In this document: one piece after another, positions 46,330 through 58,301 of the stretch
Layout: each line of letters starts with the position of its first letter
Numbering within the stretch: the first letter of the stretch is position 1
From: Cordilura impudica
Taxonomy: Eukaryota > Arthropoda > Insecta > Diptera > Scathophagidae
Length of the DNA stretch: 64,000 nucleotides
Direction of reading: 5' to 3'
NCBI GenBank assembly: GCA_963682025.1
Contig: OY821517.1
Coordinates: 340,614,196 to 340,678,195, forward strand
Made by a program: the position numbers and the translations under genes
Notes under the pieces: generated by a model
Told to the model about the DNA's origin: nothing
The model's input: only the letters and a program-made list of their open reading frames with translations
Database searches by the model: none

Positions 46330-47610
46330 CAATAGACTACGAACGGATGTGATCTACTAGAGAAGTGGGTAGAGCGAACCGAAATTCGGGCACTTGGAAT
46401 AAGTTCGCTAATCTCAGAAGAACATATCCCATGGTAGTATCTATAGAACAGTGATACACATTCCGACGATGTTCCAATGAGTCAATAGAGTTAGATACCC
46501 TACTGTCATTGATGAGCATCAACGCCCTGCTTTGCACACGGTCCAGTAGCTCAAAAATAGACTTTGAAGCTCCTGCCCATATATGGGAGTTGTATTCCAT
46601 TTTCGGTCGAATGTAAGTGGTATAGATTTTAAGGAGGTCAGAGAGAGTGAAGTAATTTTTGAACCGTTTTAGAAAACCAAAGACACTTGAATGCTGCTTT
46701 CGACACTTGAAAAACATGCTCGTTCCAACGAACATCACATTGAATTCTCATGCCTACAACATCAAGAGTATCCGACTCCTTGATACCTACACCATGAATC
46801 CATGACCCTATGGGTCAACATATAACATTGAGTCTTCAGCGCATTAAAATCAACCCTATTCGCTTTACCCCACTCGGAGATTGTTAACAGGTTTTTATTG
46901 AGTGTGTCATTCATTGTCCACCTTTTGCCCCCAACCTCCAGGAGGAAAATGAATGACAAATGCTGCTGTCATCTGCGAAAGAGTATATAGAGTTAAAAGT
47001 TTGACCAAGAAGGTCGTTCAGAAAGATGTGGAAAAGAGAAGGAGAAACAACGGAACCTTGGGGTACCCTCGAATTAAGCTGAAACTCATTAGATGAGACC
47101 CCATCGATAACAACACGTATTGTTCGGTCTCTCAGAAAGCTCGATATAAATCGACAGAAGTCATTACCGACGGCAAATGCAATAAGCTTTGATATCAATG
47201 CATCGTGCCACACACGATCGAGTGCCTAGGAAATATCCAGAGCAACCACTTTACTTTCGCCAAAATTGGGAATGGATCGACTCCAGCGCTCAGAAAGTAG
47301 AGCCAACAGGTCTCCCGAGGAACGATTTCTACGGAAGCCGTACTGTCGATCATTAAGAAGTGAGTTGGCCTCTAGGTAGTTCACAAGATGGAAATTGATT
47401 ATGCTCTCCATCATCTTTGAGAGTGCAGAGCAGATTGCAATTGGACGGTAATTTTCATTGGTTGGATTGGTTGGACATTAGCAACCTTCCAACAAGAGGG
47501 AATGACTCCCGCACGGTACGAAAGGCCGAAAAGGTTGGCCAATGGACTGGCTAGCGTCGAAGAGCACTGTTTCAGTACCAGTGCTGGTGTACCATTTTTA
47601 ATTGATATAT
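46330..47610 (-). pseudogene. Non-LTR retrotransposon reverse transcriptase, 5' truncated and broken
   Basis: On the minus strand, fragments line up in order along an RT and its C-terminal tail: GTPALVLKQCSS and SCWKVANVQPI (47600-47460), MESIINFHLVNYLE and DRQYGFRRNRSSGD, VALDIS-stop-ALDRVWH, the RVPQGSVVSPSLF motif, the catalytic FADDSS, RWTMNDTLNK, then YIRPKMEYNSHIWAGAS and SLEHRRNV near the 3' end. A stop replaces the Lys expected in VALDISKAFDRVWH (near 47228), and there are several frameshifts, so it is dead. The endonuclease half is missing beyond 47610. This typifies 5' truncation. It resembles jockey/CR1-type elements; the exact clade was not assigned. Confidence 0.85.
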
Positions 47611-48849
47611 AGGCGCTGTCTAAAATATGAGGTTTGCTGTCATAAATGCGGTTTCCATTTTTTAACTCGATCCGACGATGCCTTCTGGTGCCTAGTGAGG
47701 TCGAAAGTACCCAAAGTTTATTTATATGGGGGAAACGTGACTTTTTTTTTCAGATTTTACGAAAATTTCATTCTACAATCTAATTTTTTCAACAAGTTGT
47801 TATATGAATCGATATCAGTTCTAAATTATCTTTTCAAAAAGCTATACAGCTTCAAAATCAAATAAAAACTCGCCAAGAAATAGCAAATGCCCCAGACCAC
47901 TTTTGTGCCAAAAAACACTAGGTCGCGATATAGGGCTCTATGGGCTCTATACCTAGAAGTACTCAGACATGAAGTATTGCTATATTACCACGTTGTTAAC
48001 CTATTGCGCAATGAGACCAAAGATGGAACATTTCTTTGATAAAATTTTGAAAACTCATATTTTAAATTTTAAAAAATTTTCTTAAACAAAGTATCAAAAA
48101 TGGATCTGGCACTTCAAGGTTTTGTCAAATATATGCTAGAGATTAAATGTGTGGATTTTTTAGTAAATCCCTCTGCTAGATGTTTCTTTTTAAATGATTT
48201 ATTTTTTACGGATTTCGAGAAAAATGAGATTTTTGTGAAATATTCAGTAAATACTTTGTATCAAAAATGAATCATTTTTCTACTTTCAAATGTTATATTT
48301 TATCTTAAAAGCCTAGGGTTTCGGAAAAAATTAATATGACCCCATTAACCATTTTGGACTTGGGGTCAAGCTAATAAAAGACAATTATTGTTCAACAAAT
48401 TCAAATATTTTTTTAAGCGCTGTTGAATTTTTAAAAGCGTTACTTAAAATATTATAACCAAATGTGCAGATATTCCGTTCCCAAAATTTCGGAAAACAAA
48501 TTCCTATATAAAAAATAATATATATATGAAAAAGTAACGCTAATATTGCTGCAATCAGTTGAATTAGTGGCAATAAGTGGCAACAATATCATTGAACGAA
48601 AAAAGAATGACGAAAATTAATTTTTAAATTTTTTTAAAATAATTCACACAAAAGCAAAAATTAAATATTTCGTAATTTTTTGCAATGCAATTCATTTATA
48701 AAACAATAAAGGCTTTCGAGAGTGGTAAAAAATGTGCTTTACAGAGCAGTCAAACTAGGGTTAAATTCAAGGCAGAAATTGTGGCATAAATCTTATCGTG
48801 CGTTAGCAAAGAAATATAATTCCACCAATAAAATAATCAAAAAAAAAAA
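47611..48849. other. Non-coding AT-rich DNA
   Basis: No gene recognised. Short open frames (for example 47602-47865) span the retrotransposon border and look like chance frames. Confidence 0.5.
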
Positions 48850-49040
48850 AAAAACATTGTGTGAGTCCGATCACAGGGGAGATGTGTAAATATCTACACA
48901 TCAATTAAAATCAAACCGTAAGCGCCATCTATGTATAGCAAGCAACCGCTATGGTTATTATACTTGATGGTTGTAGTTGTTTGCTATACAGTCATGGCGC
49001 TTTCTGTTGGTTGTTGAATCAGCTAAATAAATTTAAATCA
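48850..49040. mobile_element. Fragment of the GATGTGTAAACATCTA foldback family
   Basis: Contains TGTGTGAGTCCGATCACAG directly joined to GATGTGTAAATATCTACACAT, inverted relative to the 45330-45375 end. The segment continues with GCGCCATCTATGTATAGCAA and its near-inverse TGCTATACAGTCATGGCGC, a short internal palindrome. Confidence 0.5.
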
Positions 49041-49540
49041 TAATGATTGAGTTTGAAATTGTTCAGGCTCAAGATCAAATGTTTTTACTTTAAATAAAGA
49101 TTTTTTATTTTTATAAAAAATAATAATATTAAAAATACGGAGGGCACGACGTTAACGCTTAATGTAAGTTTAGCAAAAACAAATTGTTTTTCTTGTTTTT
49201 TCAAGACAAAAACAAACATATTTGTTTCAAAGTTGTTCTATATTTTAGTTTGTTATATTGGAAGAGGCTTAAATAGTATAACTTTTGCTTGAATTCTCAT
49301 TTGGTTGTTTTCAGCAAATATATATGAATTTAACTTTTTACCAAACAAACTATCTACTGCTTTTGGTTACTGATGAGGGTTGGTGACTCTTCATGAAACA
49401 GCTGTATAACCTGTCACGCAGAATATAGATAAATTTTTTGAAACAAATGTCCTAATGCTTTTGCTTTATTTAAAGTAAAAACATTTGATCTTGAGCCTGA
49501 ACAATTTCAAACTCAATCATTAAATTGATAAAGATCGAAA
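49041..49540. repeat. Inverted repeat, arms about 70 bp, 0.5 kb overall
   Basis: AATGATTGAGTTTGAAATTG through TTCAGGCTCAAGATCAAATG and TTTTTACTTTAAATAAA (about 49042-49099) recurs inverted at about 49463-49523. The loop carries AAACAAATTGTTTTTCTTG-type symmetry. It is probably another foldback transposon. No frame. Confidence 0.75.
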
Positions 49541-49589
49541 ATAAGATTTTTTATTTTTATAAAAAATAATAAAAAAAAAAAAAAAAATT

Positions 49590-50000
49590 TAAATCATAAT
49601 CTTTGCACCAATACACTTCCATATGTGTACCTAACACCGATTTTCTCTTACGCTGTGATTGTATTGTGAATTAGATTTTTACACCCCTGAGCGCGTAGAT
49701 GTTTACACATCAAAAACTGTGTGAGTCTGATCACAGATTTTTTTTAAGTTGAAAGTATTTATGCTTTCAGTATATTTTCTTCAATTTAGAGTTGTTATAA
49801 ATTTAGGCTAGTTTAATTAGCAGTTATACTTGTATACTGTTATATTTGTGATTGTGTTTTACTTGTGGGGTTGTTGAATTAGCTTCAATAATTTTATATC
49901 ATAATCTTTGTACTAAAAAACTCATACCTCACACCGTTTTTATTTTACTCTGTTTTTGTGATTGTATTTTGAAATAGAAATAGAAAATATATTGCTTGCT
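49590..50000. mobile_element. Fragments of the foldback family related to 45025
   Basis: GCGCGTAGATGTTTACACATC and TGTGTGAGTCTGATCACAG (49688-49735) mirror the 45026 end. GATTGTATTTTGAAATAGAAATAG (49962-49985) mirrors the ATTTCTATTTCACAATATAATC just inside the same element. They are inverted copies of one family. Confidence 0.5.
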
Positions 50001-50039
50001 CTATTAAAAAATATTACTTTATGTTTCCTAATAGCAGGC

Positions 50040-51190
50040 CACCCAATAATGTACCCAACATTATAAAAACAAAGTTCCCAAAAAAGTTTTATTGTGGCTG
50101 CCGGTAAGTGAATATGGAATCAGAGAGCCGGTGTTCATGAAATTCAAGAATACTTCAATTCTGTAAAACATAAAAATCTGCCTCATTTTATATGGGAGCA
50201 AAGTTGTATCATTAAGCTATTGGTTCACCAGTAGTGGTTGATACAATAACCTATAACGTACCTTCTCGTGGTGCTCCTGGGCAACGCTAGGCAAAGCCAG
50301 TTAAATCTGGTGATTATTCCTAGCGGCTAAAGGTTAAGGTCGCTAATGTCTGCCAGTGCAATCCTATTTGGGGGATAACTGGCAGTTACTAAATTTGGCC
50401 AATTGATAACGTCGCCTTACCAAAAGGCACTAAATTTGGTACTGCGGGGAGATCGAAGAGCCCTGAGAAGAGGATTCTTAGACTCCGCATGGAGACAAAG
50501 CGAAGTAAAACATATGGGACATGATGGCCGACTGGTGGATGCTCACATCCCTTTTATATATGTGATACAAAATTGAATTGATGGTATTGATGGAACACTT
50601 TACGAACGTGGCACTAAAGGCTCTCGAATCTGATGTGCAGAGGAGAATGCTGTGTGTGACTAGTAGGGAGTGTTTGTGGAGTAATAAGCTGGTATGCGTT
50701 GTTTGGTTTAAGCCGAGCTGGTATATGCGTTGTTAGGAAGAGGCATGAGTTGAAGATGAGTTGTAAGATGAGTCGGCTGCAAGAAGGTCGGATGGTAGCA
50801 TGAGTTGAAGTCTTTTTGATGATACAAGAGTGCGTAAGAGAGGTGTCAGAAAAATGTGTTATGGTAAGCAATGTCAATATCCGAGTCTTTGATGAATCTT
50901 CAAGGCGACCTCATTGGGAAAGCCCCTTCGGGGAGTTTCGCAGTGGCTGTGGTGCCCATATCGCGGGCAGATCACAGATAGATGCGGAGGTGCATTCACC
51001 CAGGCGTTGCTTCCTCTGTAGCAACAGGGTTTTAAGTAGGCCCGACACAATAACAAAGTGTGTAGTATATGCCAAATACATTACTCCAGCTTGTAACCGT
51101 CTTATGGCGGGGCGTAGGCAGGATGCATAGTATCTTTCCCAGTGCTCGAACACCGTGTGATTGTCGACAAGCCAGGCATGCACGTAAAAC
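50040..51190. other. GC-richer island, unclassified, possible retroelement remnant
   Basis: Base composition is clearly higher in G+C than in the flanks, with motifs such as GTGCTCCTGGGCAACGC, GGGGGATAACTGGCAG and GGCACTAAATTTGGTACTGC. Short frames exist on both strands (50816-51130 plus; 51183-50911 minus), but none resembles a known family. The composition suggests an inserted element, for example untranslated parts of a retrotransposon. No ends or target duplication were found. Confidence 0.4.
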
Positions 51191-51298
51191 CCATATGACT
51201 TATCTCATTTTATATATATTTTATAGAAATAAAAAATAAAAAAATAAGACGAATTTTTCCAATAAAGTTTTGTTAACAAAATCTAAAATTTTATATTT

Positions 51299-52069
51299 AT
51301 ACCCTATACCACTATGTGGTTTGGGTATAATGACTTTGTGCTGCTGTTTGTAACAACCAAAAATATTTGACCTAGACCCATCTTTAATTATACCGATCGA
51401 ATCAGAATCACTTTCTGAGTTGATTTAACAATGTCCGTCCGTCTGTGTGTCCATGTAAAGCTTGTAATCAAACTGCAGGTCGCAAATATGAATATATTTT
51501 GACGAAATTTGGTATATAAGCTTTTATCGGCCATGGGATGAACGTTATTGAAATTGGTGAGAATCGGTCCATGTTCAGACCTAGCCCCCATACAAATTAC
51601 CCATACGAAATCGACATAAATTGCCATAAGATCCAAATTGTCATATAGATCTTACTCAAATTGGGTTTGTATGCGTTCATTACATCCACTAATGAGTAGT
51701 CCAAAAATGATCCCTTTGACCCCATATAGAACTGCTTCCCGATCTTCACTTAAATCTATTAAAAAACAAAAATATTGCACTGATTCTTCTCAAATTTTGT
51801 TTGTACATATTTTTGCAAAATACAAGAGACTTTACCAAACATGATCAGGATCGGTCCATTTTTGGACCTAGTCCCTTTATAGATATAGCATCCGATATGA
51901 ACTTTTTCATATCTGCAGCCAAAAAAATTAATAAAAATCCCACTCAAATTTGGTTTTTGCTTATTTTTAATGTCCAGTTAGTTGGGCCTAAGAGATAGAG
52001 TTTCTAAACGCATGGTATAGGGTTTCGTATAGCCGGTCTAGACCGACTATAATTTTCTTACTTGTTTTT
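51299..52069 (+). mobile_element. Complete DINE-1-like element, second type, 771 bp
   Basis: The 5' hairpin is ATACCCTATACCACTATG...GGTTTGGGTATA, with a GTCCGTCCGTCTGTG tract (51431-51446) and repeated blocks (GATCGGTCCAT twice: ...AATCGGTCC, ...GATCGGTCC). The 3' end is AACGCATGGTATAGGG, GGTCTAGACCGACTATAA and TTCTTACTTGTTTTT. It is the uninterrupted reference for the copies at 23133, 26062 and 38137. Frames inside are by-products. Confidence 0.75.
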
Positions 52070-53175
52070 GTTTGCTAAATTAAACTTTTATGAACTAAAA
52101 TTCCATAAACCATTTTATTAGCTTCTTAAATGAATGACAGTACAACTAAAATTATGAAATTGGCCATTAAAGTTATCTAGTGCAAAGATTAGATAAACAC
52201 AGTTAATTTGAATTGTATTTTTAGCAGTCATAGATAATATCGTAAAAATCAACCTCTTGTGCTCAAGATTAGATTATTGCTTTTTGAAATTATGACTATT
52301 GATAAAAATAAACGTCCATTTTGTTTGACCTAATAGACGATTTTCGGTTAAACGTAAATAATATATTTTATAACAAATTTAAAATATTTATTAACAAAAT
52401 ATATAAAAACCAGCTTTTTTTACATAAATTTTAAAAACTATAAAATTTCAAACTCAATCATTAAAATATGATGTGTTAAATGATGATGATCAAAGGTTTT
52501 GATCGAATTGTTAGTCTAAACTAAGACAAATAATCCTCCACAAATTTTCTATTTTATCAAAAATTTTTTATCACACCGAATCAATAAAATTAAGGTTTAA
52601 TTTAACATTAATGGAAATTTAGGGGTAATTTCAATTTATAAGAATGAAAATACGGTAGGTGATTTGCACAGTTTACTAAGAAATCTGATAAAAATTACTG
52701 CCAAACTTAACGAATGGCCTCTCAAAGTTTAATCATACTAACAATAAACAAATAAATATAAAAATATTTCTTCCGTTCAACATTTTTTGATTTCTATTAC
52801 CGTTGTTGTTTCACTCGTATCAATTACCAACTACAAGTATTTTATTTGGTGCGTATCGTTCATTATCATTAGCTCTTCGCAAATATTGATTTAGCGTACA
52901 CTCGTGTACAAGAATAGAAATTTTATGTAGAATAATAAAAGCCCCACCATTGATAAGGTTTCTTGTTGCTGATGTATATCATGACATTATAATGTGTTTA
53001 TATGGATTTAGTTAAGTCATCAATCATGAAAAAATTAGATTATTTTATAAGGGAATAATGTGTCGGTCAGTCTTCCAAAAGAATTTTGTAAAACTTTTTT
53101 AAAAATAAATTTTAAATAAATGATAGCAAGGTGCAGAAGTAAGACCAATGTTTATTAAAACAATATTATTAAAAA
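52070..53175. other. AT-rich non-coding DNA
   Basis: No gene or clear repeat. A short piece (TTTCAAACTCAATCATTAAA, about 52446) matches the arm of the inverted repeat at 49041-49540. Confidence 0.5.
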
Positions 53176-53553
53176 CTAGCAGATTCCAGCCCTCGAAATT
53201 CGAGTGCAAATTCTAGGAAATTTAATTTTTTCATTTAATAAAGACCCTAAAGATATGCTAATCAATTATAGCCAACTCACAAATCAACCAAAAAAACAAA
53301 GTCATTTTTATTACGAACACATTAACAAATTTAATAAACACACACATAGCATATTATAATTTTATGTATGTGTTAGTAGCAACTTTAAATGCAATTTACT
53401 CAAATTAGAGGAAAAAATTTAAAAATCTGTAAATCTGCAAAAATTCCAAAAAAGAAATACCTTTCAAATGAAATACGTTTGGTCAAAATCGGGATAAAGC
53501 GGTAGAACAAAACATCGTTCACAAGAAATCGCCTAGCCTATTAATATTATAGA
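53176..53553 (-). mobile_element. Non-autonomous Helitron, 378 bp
   Basis: Best-preserved member of the family. On the minus strand it starts TCTATAATATTAATAGGC after A, and ends with hairpin CTCGAATTTCGAG and GGCTGGAATCTGCTAG before T. It is uninterrupted and gives the reference sequence for the nested insertion at 27657. It is non-coding. Confidence 0.85.
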
Positions 53554-53806
53554 TTATAAAAATTTTTTTTAAAAAAATTTATAAAAAATTTATGAATTTT
53601 TTTTTTGGGAATTTTTCTAAAATCTAAAATAAGAAAGTTTTTTAATTGAAATAATTTCAGAAGAAAAAAATTTTTTTTTTAGCAACTGTCCAAGACACAA
53701 ATAATTTTTTTGCAGAGAACTGTGTCAGAATTTAAAAATTTTCGAATAGAAAAAAATTTTTCGAATCTCAGAATTCTTGTTATTGAAAAACTGACCTACA
53801 TATATA

Positions 53807-55014
53807 AAGGGTCCGCCAAATAACTTTTTTTTTTTTTGAAAATGCTATAAAAAAAAAACTACTGAATATTATCTCAAATATCTTTTTTTATTTGAAAGTA
53901 CAATAATGGAAAATAATTTCATTCAAATGGCTGCCTCGGCTAGCCATGCAGTAGCCTACACGATCGGTCCAATTTTTAAGCACATTATCGATTGCGTGGA
54001 GCTGTATTTCACCAATGGCTTCACGAATATTGTCCTTTAAAGCATCAATTGTCGCTAGCTTGTTGGCTTAAGTTTTATTTTTAAGGGCACCCCACAAATA
54101 ATAGTCCAACGGTATCAAATCGCAGCTCCGAGGTGGCCAAACGACATCAGCTCTGCGGCTGATAATGCGATCTTCAAAAACAGGGCGCAAAACATCGAGT
54201 GTAGCTTCGGCTGTGTGGCACGTAGCGCCGTCCTGTTGAAACCAAATGTTGCCAATATCCTCCTCTTCAATTTTTGTGAATAAAAATTCGTTCAACATGG
54301 CCTGTTAATGATCGCCATTGACTGTAACGGCCACTCCTTGCTGGACCAAAATCCGCACCAAACAGTGACTCGTTTTGGGTGTATCGGCTTTTCTGTGCCC
54401 CAAATGCGACAATTTTGCTTGTTTACATACCCGCCAAGATCAAAATGAGCTTCATCTGAAAAGATGATTTTTTTGGCAAAATCGGCATCTTCTGTAAGTC
54501 GATCGCAGGCCCACTTAGCGAAGCGAAAACGCATTGGATGGTCAGTTGGCTTCAACTCCTGAACCGATTGGACTTTGTATGGCGTCATACCAAGGTCTTT
54601 ATGCAAAATTCGTCTCAATGATGCCTCCGAAATGTTCAATTCTTGAGAACGACGGTGAATTCATGTTGATGGCGCTTCACGCACACTTTCTGCCACAGCA
54701 GCAATATTCTCGGGTGTACGCACTGTTTTTGACTTTTCACGCTTTGGTTTATCGATGAGGATAACGAACATACGGAGCTGACGGTGCTTCTCTTCTTCCA
54801 AAATCCGTACGCAATTTTCGCACACATTCTGCAACATTACCATGATTTTCAAAGTAATGTCGCAATATTTCCCAGCGTTGTTCAAGCGTATACACAACCA
54901 TATTCGTTCAGCGGAAGGATAAAACTAATTATCTGTCAAATCAGACATGAGCTAAGTGTTACCATTCACGAAATAAGCACTAGTTGAAAAAAAAACGTTA
55001 GATGGCGGACCCTT
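53807..55014 (-). mobile_element. Tc1/mariner-superfamily element, 1,208 bp, TSD TA
   Basis: The ends AAGGGTCCGCCA and TGGCGGACCCTT are inverted repeats, flanked by TA (53805-53806 and 55015-55016). The minus-strand transposase reads nearly end to end: an N-terminal HTH region (RTPENIAAVAESVREAPST), RRILHKDLGMTPYKVQ, first catalytic Asp in IIFSDEAHF, second in WFQQDGATCHTA, third in RSCDLIPLDYYLWG (36 residues between second and third), and C-terminus NWTDRVGYCM...LNEIIFHY. Three in-frame stops (near 54660, 54305 and 54066) and a small frameshifting deletion near 54340 disable it. All three catalytic residues remain. It is a recent but dead copy. Confidence 0.88.
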
Positions 55015-55273
55015 TATTTGAAATTTTTTGTTTCTGAATCTGAGAGTATTTCTAGGCCTGTCAATGAAATCTATCATTTTGTTTAAGAATATTTGCAATA
55101 AAAATTTATGAAAATTTTTAGTACAGAAAAAAAAAATGTTAGGAATTTTTAATTGTTGTATTAAAAAACTGTCTGAAAATTTTTCTATTAGCGATTTTTT
55201 TTATCAATAAATTTTCCTGTCCTGAGAGATTTAGAAAACATAAATTTTCCTACAGAAAATTATGTCAAAATAC

Positions 55274-56845
55274 AGGGTAGGCCATAAGTCAAAATTAAAT
55301 AACTTTTTCGTTTACATATTTTTTTTGTTTTTTTTTTCAGACGTGGAGAATAAATAATGGTGAGATTCACAACTGAACAAAGAACCAGAATAATAGAATT
55401 TTATTATTTGATTCAGCGATCAATTATTTTAACACAAAGAGTATGTTGTTGCCATTTTACCGTCAGAATTGCGACCTCTGAAGGAATGATTCGTTGCTTA
55501 GTTGATCGTCACCACCAACATGTCACGGTAAAAGATTTGCCTCGAACCGTTAGACCACGTTTAATTCTCACTGCGGAAAATATTAAAATATTGAACGTGT
55601 AGATCAAAGTGTTAACTAAACATCAGAAACATCTAACAGAAGGCATTCTGCGTCACTGCAGTGCATTTAAAAACAATTTACTGTTATTCCCATATAAGGT
55701 ACAATTGGTGCAAGTATTAAAACCCTAAATTTTGCAGTTAAATTTCAACAGTTGGCCAAAAATGAAATTTACTTTATTGTAAATCTGAAATCTGATTAAT
55801 AAGCAGTACTGTGGGTTCTGGGGTTCTGAACTTCCAAAACCCATTCATCAACGTCAATTGCACCCCATTAGGTGTACAGTATGGTGTGGTATTACTTCTG
55901 AAAATATCATTCGGCCTTACTTCTTCGGAAATGAAGATCTAAGTGCTGTAACCGTAAATGGAGAGCGGTATCGGTTTATGATAGATTTCTTAAGTCGTGC
56001 TCTTGAAAACAGACCTGAGATGCGGTTTCAGCAGGATGGAGCCAATGTCCTTACAATGGCACTTTTAACATAAATTTTTGGAGAGAAAATAATTTCCAGA
56101 AATGCGGATATTAATTGGCAAGCGCATTCGCCAGATTTTTCAGCATCCGACTATTTTCTTTGGGGTGATTTGAGACAATCCTTGAACTTAAGGCAGAAGT
56201 TGAAATGCTACAGCCACAAATTTTGAAAAATGTTATGGAAAATGCTATTAAACGAGCCCATCATTGCGAAGCTGAAAACGGGGGTCATTTAAGTGACATT
56301 ATTTTCCATACTTATGCCGTTTTCTTTTCTGACAAAAAATGTCGCATGTTATTTACACTTTTTTCGAAAAGTATATTTTTGATATATTTTAAATTAAGAG
56401 CAACCTTATTTTAAACATCAATCGAAAGGTCTCAAAGTCGAGCGCTCGTAAATCGCAAAAAAATTGCAGTCATTAACTTCTTTCAGGTCATAGTGTGAGA
56501 ATATTTCCACATTGTTCCCCTTTTTTGAATATTTTCACCCCATGACTTCAAAGAGGATAGTAATCAAAATTTATTGCACATTATGAATACAGCTCTTTGA
56601 GACCTTTCGATTGATGTATAATATTATGTTACTCTTAATTTAGAATATATAAAAAAATTAACTTTTCGAAAAAAGTGCAAATAAAATGCGACATTTTTTG
56701 TCAGAAAAGAAAACGGCATTAGTTTAAAAAAATTCCATTTTGTATATTTTATAATCTAAAAAAAAAAATAAATAAAAAAAAATAAATGAAAAAGTTATTA
56801 AATTTTTTAACCCCATGGTGACTTTGAGTTGTGGCTTTTTTTTTT
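55274..56845 (+). mobile_element. Second Tc1/mariner-type element, degenerate, with inverted duplication
   Basis: The left end GGGTAGGCCATAAGTCAAAA...AATAACTTTTTCGT is matched by an inverted, diverged right end (GAAAAAGTTATTAAATTTT through CTTTGAGTTGTGGCTT, about 56788-56841). The transposase is recognisable in pieces: MVRFTTEQRTRIIEFY at 55357, CTVWCGITSENIIRPYFFG and VTVNGERYRFMIDFL at about 55870-56000, FQQDGAN at 56030, SPDFSASDYFLWGD at about 56130-56170, and GHLSDIIFHTY near 56290. Many stops and frameshifts make it a pseudogene. It carries an extra inverted repeat (56309-56437 with 56597-56724). Confidence 0.75.
56309..56724. repeat. Inverted repeat, arms about 125 bp, loop about 160 bp
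   Basis: The left arm, from TATGCCGTTTTCTTTTCTGA to CATCAATCGAAAGGTCTCAA, is reverse-complemented at 56597-56724 with roughly 85-90 percent identity by eye. The left arm contains the end of the transposase frame, so the right arm is a secondary inverted duplication of transposon sequence, or a second element inserted head-to-head. Confidence 0.85.
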
Positions 56846-58301
56846 ATAGAAAAACTAAAATAGAATCTGAGATTTTTTTAAAATCCAATTTTTTGTTTTA
56901 GAAAATGCCTGAGAATGTACAATATCTCTGCAAGACAACAATTCTAGAAACCGAGATTTTTTTTATATTAAATTGTGCCACATTTTAAAATTTGTTCTAT
57001 AGAATAATTGACAATAATTTTGGATATTTTTAGAATTTTTTTTATACAGAAACTCCAAATTATCTTTATAAAAAAAACATATTGTTTGTTTTAGAAAATT
57101 CCTGAGAATGTACAATTGTATATCTGCAAGACAACAGTCTCAGAAAGAGCGATTTTTTTTTTAAATATAAAATATTGCAATTTTAGCCGATTTTTTGTTT
57201 TAGAAAATTCCTGAGAATGTTCAGTTGTATATCTTCAAGACAATAGTCTCAGAAACCGAGAATTTTTTTTATAAAAAACTGTTGCACAATTCAAAATTTG
57301 TATTCAATGATTGATTGTGTGTGTTTTTGTAGAATTTTTTTTTTATAGAAAATGTGTCTATGATCCTCAAATCCTATTAATAAAAAACCGCTCTTTACAA
57401 GAAAAAAATCTGTCTGGATAAACAAAAATTTTTTTACAGAAAACTCCAGTCAGAACTTTAAAGTTTTTATACAATAATGAAAGAATCTGGGAACTTTTCC
57501 TTTAGAATAAATGTGACAGAAATTTAGAACTTTTAAGAAGTGAATCAGAGTCTCCAAAAATTCGTCTCCAAAAATCCGTCTAAAACTTCAATTTGAAAAT
57601 ATTTTTTATAGAAATATTTAGAATGAGAAAAATTTTTGTCTTAAAAACCAGAATTTTTTTTCATAGAATCTGGGATTAGCTTTCATAGGAAAATTATCTG
57701 AACAATAATTATTTTCCATAAACTGAAAAATGCAATTCTGCTAAAAAAAACAATCTCAGAATATGAGAATATTTCTACTATTTTGAATAAAAATTCTTAG
57801 AATACTATCAGTAATTTTTCTAAAGAAACCTGTATTGGGATCTTCGAATTTTGCATAAGAAACACTATTTAGGAACTTTTCCTATTCAAACAATTTAAAA
57901 AAAATTTTGAATATTTCTTAGAAAACTTGCTCAGAATATCTAGGTCTCAGAATTTTAGAATATCACAAACAGCTGTTTCAAGAGCTGTTAATTTTGTACA
58001 GAAAACTATATCAGAATATAAATTTCTTATATCGAATACTTAACACAGGATCTCACAATAAAATCTACAGGAGAAATGTGTTGAATCTGAAAATATTCAT
58101 AAAAAATACTCAAAAAATAATTTTATGAAAAAAGTTCTAAGAATAGTATAATTTAAAATATTGCCTGATAAACAGTCTCGGAACCTCAGAAATGCCCAAA
58201 ATCTGTGAATGTTTTCTTTAGGAAAACTTGAGCCGTAAATAAGAATGTTTCTTAAGAGAATATACAAATTGGTTCCTTAAGATAACTGCGACAAAATTTA
58301 A

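Larger units (their letters stand above)
53554..58300. repeat. Degenerate AT-rich repeat background holding two mariner-type elements
   Basis: Outside the transposons the DNA is made of loosely repeated phrases such as AAAACTGTGTCAGAATTTAA, GAATCTGAGA and TTTTAGAAAATTCCTGAGAA. The clearest copies (GAGAATGTACAATTGTATAT, GCAAGACAACAGTCTCAGAA) lie at about 56899, 57089 and 57199. The same phrases flank both mariner-type insertions. Looser versions of the phrases continue beyond 59541 to about 61150. No coding content. Confidence 0.6.

Noticed and set aside
49370..49400. A second hammerhead-like CTGATGAG motif
   Set aside because: No GAAA and GTC in the right order and no flanking stem pairs.
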